Shown here: positions 33,345 through 44,487 of the stretch, in pieces
Position numbering within the stretch: position 1 is the first letter of the stretch
Layout of the letters: the number at the start of each line of letters is the position of its first letter
NCBI GenBank assembly: GCA_035578155.1
Contig: JAPWDM010000013.1
Span: 6,721,527-6,785,526 of the forward strand
Origin: Brachynemurus nebulosus
Lineage: Eukaryota > Arthropoda > Insecta > Neuroptera > Myrmeleontidae
Length of the DNA: 64,000 bases
Direction: 5' to 3'
Program-made: the position numbers and the translations under genes
Notes under the pieces: model-generated
The model's input: the letters and a program-made list of their open reading frames with translations, nothing else
Told to the model about the DNA's origin: nothing
The model's database searches: none

Positions 33345-33527
33345 ATTACACTTGAGTTTTATATTTTTTATGAATAAATTTGTGTTTTTTACAACTCAAC
33401 TTTCTTGCCTAAAAGCAATTTAATTCGAAGAACTTCGCTGTCGTGGTTTTGTTAGTTGACAGTTCTTCTAGTTAAATTGCTAGGCAACAAATTTATTCGA
33501 AAAAACACAAACCTCTCGTGTAATAAT
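33345..33527. repeat. Imperfect hairpin MITE
   Basis: The left TTACACTTGAG...AATAAATTTGTGTTTTTT and the right AACAAATTTATTCGAAAAAA...CTCGTGTAATA are inverted. Inner arms GCCTAAAAGCAATTTAATTC and AGTTAAATTGCTAGGC also pair. There is no ORF. Confidence 0.55.
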
Positions 33528-35357
33528 AAGTGATAAATATATTTGCAATGTGTTGGTTCTTGATGGAACATCCTGTTTGTACTTTCGTTTATAATGATTA
33601 CAATCTTAATATAATTGTATCTGGTTGCTTAATATGACTACATAGCCGTTGTAATCAGCTAAAAAGTCGATAGCCGTAAGCAAATTTTTAGCCGTGTGTT
33701 TATGATAACAAATAGTGTTTGTGTTATCGTAATTGTATCATTTTGGAACGGTGTACATGCAAAAGTTCCTACGAAATCTTATGTTGTATGAAACTTTAAT
33801 TGTTGTTTTGTGAGTAAAATTAGTTGAAGCTATAAAGTTTCGTATTATTTATTGGTACCTTGAATTTTGCTAGATAAAATGAATTGGAGGATTAATTTGT
33901 GTTGCGTAAAAACGCTTACGGCAAAATACAAATTGACGCAAGGTAGATCTATTTATATTTTGTAATTATATTATTCGCAGAAACTAAGAAAACTCGAAAA
34001 AATATGAATTATTTCATTTTTATATTGTTTAAATAATCATTACAGAGGCATTTCACATCATTTATTTGTAAAAACTTTGCCTAAACGAAAACAATAACCG
34101 TAACCCAATTAAAAATTAAATAATTTTAGATATTTATAAGCTTTTAGTTAACTATTTTCATACAATTTCTTTTTAAATACCGTTAAAAATTATTTATAAA
34201 TCATTTGTTAGTTGAAATTGTATATAAAATTAACGTCAGAAAGCAGAAATATAAACAAAATATCTTTTGTTTACTCGAGTGATGATTGTTTTGCTACCAC
34301 TGGTGTACACCGATTGGAACAGCAGAGACGTACCGCTCAGAAAATCAATAATTTAACTTGTACTAACAGTTCAGCTCTTCTCTCATAGATAGCAGCACAT
34401 ATACTGTTTTTCAATTCTTTGTTCTTATTGAATTAATTCCTTTATGATAAATTTTTCTTTTTTTTCTTCTAAATGGATACATGTTTAGTATATAGGGTAC
34501 GCATATGTATGATTTATCGATACTGACCGGTTTTCAAGTCAAATTTTTTGTGTAAAAAATACTTTTTTCTTTTATTTTGCTACTAGAAGAATTATTTCTT
34601 TCAGTCAATGACTTTCTCAGTGGCCAGTATGGCTATTGGGAGCAAATCATTCACGAACGGGCCAAATTTTAAATAAGTAATCAACTGCTAACTTTGTAAA
34701 CCAATCAACAATTAGACTTACCACTGGTCACATTGTTATTAAGTTACTGTAGTTAGGAGTATGTTTAGAAGCTGTCAGGCCCGATGAGAGGGTGAGGGCA
34801 GCCGGGGCTGTAGCCCCAGAGCCCGGGTCGAAATGGAGGCCTGGAGTTATTGAAAAACCTGGAAGCTGTGAATTAGTTTCATCCTGATTGGCAAAAATAT
34901 TAATGCTCGGTCCAAAACTGCCGTAAGAATCTATGAATTTTTTAATTCCATTTTCCTCGAATGTTCGAAAGATAGTACTACGTTTCTGTATATACATGTA
35001 CATTCATTTGACAAAAAAAAAACATCACATCGAAAAACATAGAACAGAATTCGAAAGGGGAGTCTGTTCAAGTGTCACGTTTCATAATTTTAATGAGTGT
35101 TCAAACTGTTCCAGACCCATTCGTGTGATATTCCACAGTCTAAATTTCCGTGCAATGGAACGAAATAGATGTACTGAATGAATGAAATAGCGATAGTATC
35201 AGTATCTAACGATGTCACTTACTATTACAATATTCACCACTACTAATTATTGTCATCATCGCAGGATACGTTAGGATAAGGTGACCCTCTCCTTGATCAA
35301 AATTTGTTAATTTGTAATTCATAAGAGCCAACATTCAGCAGATTTACAGCACATACG
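33528..35357. other. No gene seen; GC-rich fragment
   Basis: 34728-35003 holds a minus-strand open frame (PGFSITPGLHFDPGSG, ATAPAALTLSSG). It lies in a GC-rich stretch (GCCGGGGCTGTAGCCCCAGA) that looks like repeat debris rather than a gene. The rest is AT-rich. Confidence 0.4.
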
Positions 35358-36065
35358 TTTAACGTAGTTGCACTGAGATAGTCAGGTACAGCTTGTTCAT
35401 TTCTACTTGACTGCTGGGCTTTGAACCTCACGCACACGCATATCTATATATGTGTTAGTGTGTATCAGCATATCTATAGAGTGTAAGTACACAAATACTA
35501 CCACAATACTACAACACTACTTACACGAATAGGTTTCTGCGCCGATTTTGTGACCCGCCAAGTTAAACTGAATAAGCTGTACAAAAGGATATCTCAGCGA
35601 AACAATTTTCTTTGTCAAAAATTAAGTAATGTATTTTAAATATTCTTCAGCTAACTTATTATATTTGTATACCACTCGTTTTTTTTTTTTAAATTTCCAC
35701 GCGCTTATGTTTCATCAATATAAACGCATTGTTGAAAAAGCGTTGTAAAAACGCTGTAAAATGTTGCTTATAATTTATATTTCAATGAATAATTTTTATT
35801 TGTTATTAAATATGGTTTGTAACTTTGTATTTTATAACATATTAGATTTTTATCAAATTCCTTTGACACGTTTTCATTTTATTCAAAAAAAAAAAAAAAG
35901 AAAAAACAGTTTTCCCATAAAAGCCCGTGTTAAAATTACAAAACTTTGTAATCGTTTTTCTCAAAATTGGGGTGATCATTTTTTTCGGTAATGAATTAAA
36001 TAAATATCTAGAGAAGTTTCGTTAAAATCCTTTGAAAAAATCGTTTTATCGACCAACTATTCTAA
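35358..36065 (+). mobile_element. MITE family M1, copy 2, interrupted
   Basis: It matches 40107-40635: TTTAACGTAGTTG start, GAGATAGTCAGGTAC, CACGCGCTTATGTTTC, AGTTTTCCCATAAAAGCCCG, TCTAGAGAAGTTTCGTTAAA, end GACCAACTATTCTAAG. A 189-bp insert at 35390-35578 splits its left arm. Confidence 0.78.
35390..35578. mobile_element. 189-bp nested MITE with GTAC duplication
   Basis: The ends AGCTTGTTCATTTCTACTTG and (inverted) AGCTTATTCAGTTTAACTTG are flanked by GTAC on both sides (35386-35389, 35579-35582). The related copies at 40.1 kb and 5.7 kb lack it, so the insertion is clear. The interior is CA/TA-rich and non-coding. The superfamily is not obvious from a 4-bp palindromic target. Confidence 0.75.
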
Positions 36066-37953
36066 GGAATCGATAATATTTGAAAATATTTGTTTATTAT
36101 TTATCTTAAGGCAGATATATGCACTTTCTATTTTGCGGGAAAACGTTTCTTTATTGATTTTTTTTTAGAGTAAACCATATCAAGAATATTTCCACAAATT
36201 TTTATAAGAATCGGAACGTGTTTGAAGACTACGAATTTTTAAAATCACAATTATTTTTGGAATTGATTCCCTACTAATGAACAAGAAAACTTACATTCTT
36301 ACAAATAACGTTTAGTCTTAAAATCATCTGAATCAGTAGTCATGATTTTGCCCACCCACGGTAATGAAAAATGTATTTTATTATTTCATTCACATTTCAA
36401 GTGACTGACACATGTTGGTTGCTGCTGTTCATACTTCATCATTGTTATTGAACATATCACATCAATAAGCATGGCTACGATATATGACGTTATATAAACC
36501 CTTCAATATTCCCTTATTATTTTATATGCATAGGGAATGGTTACCCTATCAAGGGTACATCGTCAGTAAGTCACATTAATAAATAATCGTGTAAAGAAAA
36601 ATAATATGTGTACCTATTACCTTTGTATTTCCCTATGGAAGCCACTTCGTGTACCTGTAAGCTCAGAATGCGTCAATAATTATCAGTGAAATCGGTAAGT
36701 CAAATCATGCAATTTGAGGTTGAAACAGGGTGTACTTTTTAGGTAGGTCCAAAGTTTAATCAAATTTTTTGAGAAAAGAGTTTACGCAATTGTTTTCGTT
36801 GTAAGTATATGAAAATAGCATTAAATGCAAGACAAAAATAATAGAAATCCACTAAATTTCGAATAGAATTTACAATTATATGCACCATTGAGTTTGATAG
36901 AAATGTTATCGTGTAAGTCAGGAGTCAGCAACCTTTTTTGGGTGGCGGGCCATTTTTAAAAAAAAAAATTTTAGCGGGCCACACAGTGAAATATTTTTCA
37001 ATGTAGTATGTGGCATAAGTAGGTTTTTTTGACGAATTTTCGAATTGAAAATTCAGCTATTAGAATCACTGTCTTGATGCTACTTGAGCCCGGAACTATG
37101 ATAGAAATGATTTATTTTGAAGTCTCTAGAAGCCAAAAATGACTTTTACTAAAATTTATATAACTCTCGAACGAAAAATCCTGTTTTTACGAAATTTGGT
37201 AAAAATATTGGAAGTCCAAAAAGTTGGACATGTCCGATGCCCGAAATGGATTTTTAGGCATTTTTGCCTAAAAAATTTTTGTGGAAAATGTGAATTTTTT
37301 GCCCAAATTTCCTCAAGTTTTTGCCATATTTTCTTAAATTGTTAGAAAGAGGAGAAAATAATCACATAAAAAAGATTTTTGAAAAATAATCCTATGTCAA
37401 GTAGTTTCCGAGAAAAACTAATTTTTGTAAACGGAAATTCGCTATATTATGCAGGATACTGCGACAGGGATATTTTCATTTTTTTTTTAACACAAATAAA
37501 TATAAATACATATTATTAAAAATCAACATGAGGAAAAATTTTTAGTACCTAACAGTTTTATCTACATGTTATAAAATATCGGAGAACAAAAAAAGTATAA
37601 AGTATGTTCAACTCTGCATAGGCAGAGCAAATTGTTCGAAAAGTTATAATGCTTGGCGGGCCGCATGAAAGCTTGCAACCGGCCGCAGGTGTAAGTAATA
37701 AAAAGGTAGGGTTGATAAGTAAGATGTATTTTACATGCAGCTGTACGAAATTTCGAACTTTACACACGCTTGTGTGTAAAGAACCACAGCTTATATGATG
37801 ATGAAACCTATACCTTCTTACCTAACAACTAAATGTTTTTAATAAATAATTCAATTCAATAAGTCAATTAACTTTAATTCCAAACTTTTGATTGTATCAT
37901 TCCGAACTATTTTAATGATCAAAACCAGAATGTCTAAGTTTTTTTTTTTTTAT
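36066..37953. other. No gene; decayed hAT-like element and R2 copy
   Basis: 36919-37689 begins CAGGAGTCAGCAACC and GGTGGCGGGCCA and ends GGCGGGCCGCATG...CAACCGGCCGCAGG, a decayed hAT-like inverted pair. Inside it, about 37040-37460 is a copy of R2 (TTCAGCTATTAGAATCACTG, CTACTTGAGCCCGGAACTAT, GTTTCCGAGAAAAACTAATT, TATGCAGGATACTGCGACAG). The rest is AT-rich. Confidence 0.5.
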
Positions 37954-37959
37954 TTTATT
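37954..37959 (-). terminator. Poly(A) signal of gene D
   Basis: AATAAA (within GAAATAAAATAAAA on the minus strand), 58 bases after the gene D stop. Confidence 0.55.
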
Positions 37960-38016
37960 TCAAAAGATATTACAACAATTATTCTTACATTTACAAAAGT
38001 CTTATTAAGGTGGTGT

Positions 38017-41000
38017 CTAATCAAAATCATCCGGTACATCTCTCAATCCATAATACTCAATCATATCATCCATATCCGAAACTTCTGGCACCACATATTT
38101 ATTACTACAGATTTTCGGCGCATATTTATCAATTTTATCGGACACACATTCGTGTATAATATCGGGCATACCTTCCAGCATATTATATTTTCCAATTAAA
38201 TCGTCCAAAATTGTCGAAGCATTCACCACCACGTCGTAGGCACCTTTGAAACAGTAGAACACCTTTTGCGCTTTATCGACAAATTTGAATATTCGCGATT
38301 TCATTTTTTTATATTTTTGTAGCGCTTTGGAACTGAAGTCGGACATTTTAGTGCGCATTTTTTTGAAATTGACTTTCATAAATGTGTAGATAATTTCGGC
38401 TTTTTTGCCAACATAGTGGCCCACAATTTTACTGTAACGCACCACATAGGTCCGAGCAGTTGATAGGCCATGTTTTGCTTTTTGATACACTCGTTTACTC
38501 TGATCCTTGACGGCGACGCCAAATTCACGCAAGCCACGTTTAGTGCGTGGCGGTGAGCGTAAACTTTTCAAATTTTCTTTACACTGTTTGTAAAAAGCGT
38601 ACGTATGGTTGGCGAATTGTTTAAGTTTGACCAGCGTGTGTAACGTGGAGTTAAATTTGACGAGGGCCGTTTTAAACTTTTGCGCAGAACATTTCACCGC
38701 AGCCATATATATTTCTGGTGGTATTTCTCGCACGGTTGTGTTCCAACAATGCTGATATCTAGCATTCGAGTAGGCAAGAAATGCTTTGTGTGCCTCCTCT
38801 TTTAAGTGTCGTTCAATTGTTTCGGGTGTACCTTTCAGACTGTGACTCATCATTTGAAAGAATTCCGCGTCTTTGAATTCATTTAAGGCCTTTGTCAAAT
38901 TGCCACCAAACATCCGGTTCACGTCTTGAGCCATCGCCGTGTAGTTGGTTTTCTTTTTCTCTTTCGCTTCGGCGGCATTGTCAAGCTAAACAGAAAATGC
39001 AGTAAATAATTAAATTCAAACTTAACATTTTCCAAGTTTTTGGAGCAGCATATGCTTTTGGTTTTTGAATCTTTTAAAGGGGGCATGTAAACATTTGAAA
39101 AATATTTGAAGATTTTGTGTAGACTCAAATTTATTTATGTTTTGTCTGACAGGAAAACTGGTAAAAATATCTTTTTATGTAGCTGAATTCCAATTTAAAG
39201 GGAGGTTTACTTGAGAGTCGTTAAAAAATCGATTTTTTTTTTGCACAAATTGGTAGCTAATTATGTGTAGAATAAGTTCCCAAAGTGATTTTGCTGAAAG
39301 TAATTTAAGGGAAGGTTTATTTGAGATTTGATAAAAAAATCGATTTTTTTTTGCCGAAATTGATAGCAAATTATGTGTAGAATATGTTCCCAAAGTGATG
39401 TTACTGAAAATAATTTAAAAACAAGATTCTTGCACTTTAAGCGAATCCAGCTTTCTATAAAAAAAAATTCAAAAAACGTAGTTCACGCAAAAATGAGTAT
39501 TAAATATAAAATTTTGAAAATACATTTCTTTATATATATTTTATAATATCTCGGAACTACATTTTTGGAACTGGTGGACACGATAACTCAAAAACTATTC
39601 GATGAATCCTTTTTTTAAATTTTTTATTTTAAAAATAATTTAATTCTTCGACACCTCTACCTAAGTTAGATACACCGTCAATATTTTTTTTTTTTAAATT
39701 TACTTTAAAGAGCGAAAAATAAGACAAAAATCGTAATCAAAAGTTCAAACATCCGCCATTTTTTTTTCTTTCAGCAATTTATTGATATTATAGGTAGAAG
39801 TGCCGGTACTCTTCATATATTTTATAAATCTTTTTTGTTTTTGGATTGCGGTGCTTTATTACCGGCGCTAGGATGTCCACCAACAAGACATTTGATTTTC
39901 GGATCGTCACACTTCACTATCTGTAAAATGGACACTTTTTTATATTTTTCTTTGAAAAATTTTTTGTTTGTGTAGTTTAATACTTAATAAATATGTACAC
40001 AAAATTTGAAATTTATATTTACTTCCGTTCTTGAAAAAAAAAAATTCTAGAAAAATACATAATTTTGAAGGACTCTCGAGTAAACCTCCCCTTAACTAAA
40101 TTCTAATTTAAGGTAGTTGCTCTGAGATAGTCAGGTATAAAAGTATAACTCAGCAAAAAAAATTTCTTTTATCAAAAATAAATAATGTATTACTATTCTA
40201 CAGTTATTGTATTTGTATACCACTTGTTTTTTTGAATTTCCGCGTGCTTATGTTGTAGCAATTTAAAGTAATTGTTGAAAAAGAGTTGTAAAAACATTGT
40301 AAAATGATGTTTTTAAATTATATTTCAAAAACGGCGTGGTCAATAACTTTTATTTCTTATTAAATTTGGCTTGTAATTTTGTATTAAATAACATATTAAA
40401 TTTTTATCAAATTCGTTTGACACGTTTTCATTTTATTCAAAAAAAAAAAAATCGAGTTTTCCCATAAGAGCCCGGGTTAAAATAACAAAACTTTAAAATC
40501 GTTTTTCTCAAAATTGCGATGGTGAATTTTTTTGGGGGTAAGGGCTCGAATTATTGGTATTGGATTAAATAAATATCTAGAGAAGTTTCGTTAAATTCCT
40601 TTGAAAAAATCGTTTTATCGACCAACTACCTTAAAGTTCTTTTCAAAAATTACAGGAAATTTTTAAATAACATCCTCTTAGACTGACAAAGCATTGTTCA
40701 AATTTCACGGTTAAAAAATTTACCAAGACTTACAGTAGGGGTTCCCAAATCTTGCAAAATAAGGAAAGATGATATTGGTCGATCTCACATTCTAATTTGC
40801 AAGTTGAAAAGAGGACTAGAGCTTAACAGAATAATCACATATGGAAAATAAGTGTCAATTTCTCAACGAACTTGGTTTTATTTACAGGAAAAATCAAAAT
40901 CTGATACACAAATTACTGATATATACAATTTATGTAATAACGATATAAATTCCATACAAAATATAATATTTTCTAACGGAAAAATGTTTAACTATAAATA

Positions 41001-41230
41001 TAATCAAATTTATAGGTTCTTTATTTAAAAAAAATTTAGCTAAATAAACATTACGAATTTGCGATTTAGTCTGTGCGCTGTACTTTGGACAACCCCTAAT
41101 TTAAAAAGTTAATATTCTTAGATTTTAATTTCCTTCAGAGAATTTTTTCAAATTATTTTAAAAAGCTACTTACATTTATTAAGTAAATTGCATATAAAAC
41201 TACAACAACAGATATAATTTTGAAGTTCAT
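38017..41230 (-). CDS. Secreted basic six-cysteine protein (gene D)
   Basis: The coding parts are 41174-41230 and 38017-38985, joined in phase 0 across a 2,188-bp intron (GTAAGT donor, TCTGTTTAG acceptor). The product is 341 aa: a 19-residue signal peptide, then LDNAAEAKEKKKTNYTAMAQ. Six cysteines at about 99, 118, 154, 264, 299 and 312 give C-x18-C-x35-C, then a long gap, then C-x34-C-x12-C; C4 is in the same CF context as the C4 of genes A and C. Between C3 and C4 lies a 109-residue Lys/Arg/Tyr-rich stretch with a possible dibasic or furin-like site (PPRTKR, about 164-169). Several N-glycosylation sequons occur (NLT, NTT, NST, NHT, NAS). The tail is acidic (DMDDMIEY, DVPDDFD). No transmembrane segment follows the signal. 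It shares exon layout and part of the cysteine spacing with genes A-C but little other sequence. Function unknown; an extracellular effector-like role is inference. Confidence 0.82.
39187..39420. repeat. Two-unit tandem duplication in gene D intron
   Basis: Two units of about 118 bp share TTAAAGGGAGGTTTACTTGA against TTAAGGGAAGGTTTATTTGA, then AAAATCGATTTTTTTT, AATTATGTGTAGAATA and GTTCCCAAAGTGAT. They lie just downstream of the gene D acceptor region on the plus map and have no coding role. Confidence 0.65.
40107..40635 (+). mobile_element. MITE family M1, copy 3 (intact ends)
   Basis: A 529-bp copy with symmetric ends TTTAAGGTAGTTG and CAACTACCTTAAA. It is the best-preserved member of the family at 5.7 and 35.4 kb. 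It is non-coding and sits in the gene D intron. Confidence 0.8.
40734..41099. mobile_element. Short-TIR MITE in gene D intron
   Basis: The ends AGTAGGGGTTCCCAAA and (inverted) ATTAGGGGTTGTCCAAA border an AT-rich, non-coding body. They are hAT-like in appearance, but no clear duplication was found. Confidence 0.5.
41174..41230 (-). CDS. Exon 1 of gene D (signal peptide)
   Basis: Nineteen codons, MNFKIISVVVVLYAIYLIN, end at a GTAAGT donor in phase 0, matching the size and phase of the first exons of genes A-C. The exon is joined to 38017-38985 because the acceptor there is also phase 0 and no closer signal exon was found. Confidence 0.72.
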
Positions 41231-42507
41231 TTTTTTTTTTAAATAATATTAGTAACTTAAACTAGAAACAGAAATAATATTATCAACTTAAAACATATAT
41301 CACTATTCAAATTTTTTAACTATTTATTAAATTATTTGAAAAAAGATATTTAAAAAAGAAAGAAGTTGCTGATGAACTTCTTCAGTCCATCAGTCTAAGA
41401 ATTTTTCTTGGTTGTATACGGTCTTAAGAAACTAAAACTAAACTAAAAATTTGGCAATCGACTAATGTGTCGATTTTAAAAATTTATTTTTTTCTTGACA
41501 TTTGACCCATCAAAAAATATTTTTATTAAAGGAGTTATCACAAAAAATTTAAAAACACATTTTTTTTTGTACATATAAAATTTAACCCTTTCAAGAAATT
41601 TCTTAGTAAACTAATAGAATGGTTCTTGGGTAGAAAATCATTTTCAAGATTATTCAAAATACCTAAAAAAATTTCCAAAAATTAAAAATCTTGTGGTTTA
41701 AGACCGTTATTTTGAAATCCGTGTATTTTAAAGTAAATTATATAAAAATATATTAAAAAAAATTTTCATGGCTAACTTGAGAAATAGCTTTCTCCATTTG
41801 AATAATAATACTACAATTATTGGATATTAACTGTATATTCATTTTTACAGAATTTCTTAATTTCTCTACAAAAATTTTAAAATTTGAGGAGCCGTAACTC
41901 AGGAGCGAAATTGAATTTCAAAATTCGGAACACGTTAGGCGACCCATAGAGTCATCCTCTATTGGTAGACACTTTCCTTGTCGGAATTTGTCAAAAAATC
42001 TTTGCTACGAACATTTTCCTATGATTTTTTTTAGAATTCGGGAACAGAAGTGCAATAGTCAAAAATTTAGAGCAAAATTTATTGCTAAGAAAGTTTTAAC
42101 AAATGATATCTGTGATGTAACATTTCAAGGCTAAAATTTCAAAAGTGAGTTTGGTCTTATCAAAATTACAGTTTATCACATTAGTATGTTATAATACCAT
42201 ATATACTGTAATACATATTATCAAAATTACTCTAAATGAAAACAAAAATAAAGAAAGAGAGAATGAAGTAAATAAAAGACCAATTTTTATGAGTTACACA
42301 GAAACGTAGGTCTCTGATGATTTTCTTAGACACCAAAGCGAAGGGGTAAATATTATTATTTTACTAATGGAAAACAAAAGAAAATTCGGAGAACACTTTT
42401 CTATAATCAGTATTTTCAAGGACGATCATCTTGAAAAAAATATTTTCAGAATCATGCACCGAAAAACGTGATTCTGTCTTTGTCACAATTTACTAAAAAA
42501 ATAATTA
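41231..42507. other. Upstream of gene D; no further gene
   Basis: It should contain the gene D promoter, but no clear TATA or initiator was singled out. About 41880-42060 (GCCGTAACTCAGGAGCGAAA, AGTCATCCTCTATTGG) looks like a repeat fragment. Confidence 0.35.
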
Positions 42508-42590
42508 GGGGAACGTCGCCTAAAGTGGGTAGCCGCTTGTACACCAATGTATCAGACAGTAAGGTCAAGGCCAGTGTGTGAACATTAAGC
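42508..42590 (+). mobile_element. Left end of an AAGCGGGTA-type element
   Basis: TA is followed by GGGGAACGTCGCCTAAAGTGGGTA and CCGCTTGTA, closely matching the left end at 25076. I did not find its right end, and the PIF-type element at 42598 lies directly after it, so this copy is probably interrupted or truncated. Confidence 0.5.
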
Positions 42591-42597
42591 CGGGTCT

Positions 42598-43494
42598 ACA
42601 ATATAGATATAACGAACGAACGCGAACAAATGCGAACAAACGTAAACAAATGGTAGCGAACAAACATAAACGAACAAATGTGGACGTAGTCACGAAAGCG
42701 AACAAACACGAACAAACAGTTTCGAACACTCACGAATGTTTTCCTTTTATTGTCGGTATATCAAAGAAAAAGATTCGTTCGTGTTTGTTTGTGTCTGTCA
42801 GATGTGGACGATTAAAAATTATTCTAACAATAAATTAAGATAGACAGTTTAAAATAAATTCAGTTAACAATTTAAAATTGATAAGATTTGAAATTTTATT
42901 TCGATGTTTTGGAATGTTTTAGATAATTTTTACAAAATTACCGGAAAAAGAAATGACGTGTGGGAATCTTTGGAGGGAAAATTTGATTAACAGAAGTCGC
43001 AATGTGTAATGATATTGAAGTCTTTCTTTAACAGGAACTGCTTTTCGATAATAAGTGTATTTGTTTAGATATATTTGGTCCAACTATTTCAGTTAAATTT
43101 TCGAAATCTGATAGTGACGATCTTGTAAAATTTCCAAAAAATTAGGAATTTTCACAAATTAAATTAGTTAGTAAATTAGAGCCATCATAACGAGTTTTGC
43201 TTTTATGAAAAAAAACCATCTACCAACATCTTTTTGATTTGTTAGTTTTTAAAGATTGCATGATAAAACTGGCGTCTTAATGTGGGCGATATTAGCAGAC
43301 CATAAAACTCTTACTGCAATAACTTTTCATTTCAAAATTTATTGTGCAGCCGGAACATAAACGAACATCAACGAATTGACGTTGATTGTTCATTCGCGTT
43401 CGTTTGTGTTTGTTTTTGTTTGTTCATGTTCGTTCATGTTCGTTCACGTTGGTTCGCATTCGTTCGCGTACGTTCGTTATATGTAGACCCGGCT
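42598..43494. mobile_element. PIF/Harbinger-like element with CGAACAAA arrays
   Basis: The ends AGCCGGGTCTACA and TGTAGACCCGGCT are perfect inverts, flanked by TTA on both sides (42595-42597, 43495-43497). Inside each end is a dense array of about 8-10 bp units: GCGAACAAA, ACGAACAAAC and similar at 42610-42735, and the inverse TTCGTTTGTG, GTTCATGTTC at 43385-43475. The 3-bp TWA duplication indicates PIF/Harbinger. Open frames in the arrays are repeat translations, not genes. Confidence 0.8.
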
Positions 43495-44273
43495 TTAGAG
43501 TCGTTGGACGTTTTAATCAAAAATAAATTTATCAAAAGGCCACAAGCCATTTTTTGGGATCTTTACCCGTAATTTACCCAATTTGGTCAATTTGAACTAC
43601 CTTTCTCTAACTCATAGTATTATATCTTCACTTCTACGATTTATAAAATCAATTGTAACTCAATTTTTTTCCACATAATATTTATTTTTCCATACCTTAT
43701 ATTTATTAACTCTAACATTAATATTTATTTAAAGAGACAATTTCTCGGAAAAAATAAATTGTAACTGGAAAATTGAAATTGAAAATTTTCATGTGTAAAA
43801 CATTGAGAGAAAATAATAATAGAAACAAATTTTCATGAAAATTGCCAAAGTGATATATATGTATAAATATGAAAATATGAATATTCGAAATGCCTGCCAA
43901 GTTATATTTTGAAGACGAGATTGATATTGTTTTTCCTTTTGTTTGTTTGTTTGTCAGTCTGTTTATTACAATATGTTTTATAAAATGAAAAAAGAAAAAT
44001 GTGTACACATATATAGATAAGTGAAGATGAAAAACACTCGTTGATATTTTTCATATGAAAGAAAATGCAGAAAATTTTTGTAAATTGTTCATCATTATAC
44101 ATTATCGCCGACATATAAAAACTTACATTTGCTATTTTAGTGTTCCGTACAAAAATTGACAAAATGGAACACTTATGTAATCATTTTGCTGTCTGTCCGT
44201 AAGTCACAGGCGAAAATTTGAAATTTAACACAAAGATAGAGTGAGGTAGCCCGATTATAGATACACGGAGAGA

Positions 44274-44485
44274 AAACATATTGAATATTAGAGTGTGTAA
44301 CACATTGGTGACTTACACAGTAAGTAAAGATTAGAGTGCCAGTACTTAAAAAAGAATAATTTATTAAATTATTAGTGCTGGCACTCTAATCTTTATTATG
44401 TAAGTCAAGAATAATTTTAGAATATTTTGTCTGTGATCACATTAGTGTGCTGCACATTAAATATTCGATATTTTTTCTCTCCGTG
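44274..44485. mobile_element. 212-bp palindromic MITE, CACGGAGAG ends
   Basis: CACGGAGAGAAAA and its inverse TTTTTTCTCTCCGTG are flanked by TA. Inner arms (AGATTAGAGTGCCAGTACTT and AGTGCTGGCACTCTAATCTT) also pair, so almost the whole unit folds on itself. It shares its ends with 46736-47562. Confidence 0.78.
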
Positions 44486-44487
44486 TA

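Noticed and set aside
34728..35003. 91-codon minus-strand ORF with a Gly/Ala/Pro-rich stretch
   Set aside because: It overlies a GC-rich repeat-like segment and has neither signal peptide nor domain; treated as chance.
38919..39128. 69-codon minus-strand ORF overlapping the start of gene D exon 2
   Set aside because: It lies mostly in the gene D intron and in another frame; its KRKRKRKP-like end is a frame-shifted reading of the lysine codons of exon 2.
42578..43572. ORFs of 76-86 codons rich in Asn/Lys/Arg and Val/Phe
   Set aside because: They are translations of the CGAACAAA arrays in a PIF/Harbinger-like element, not genes.
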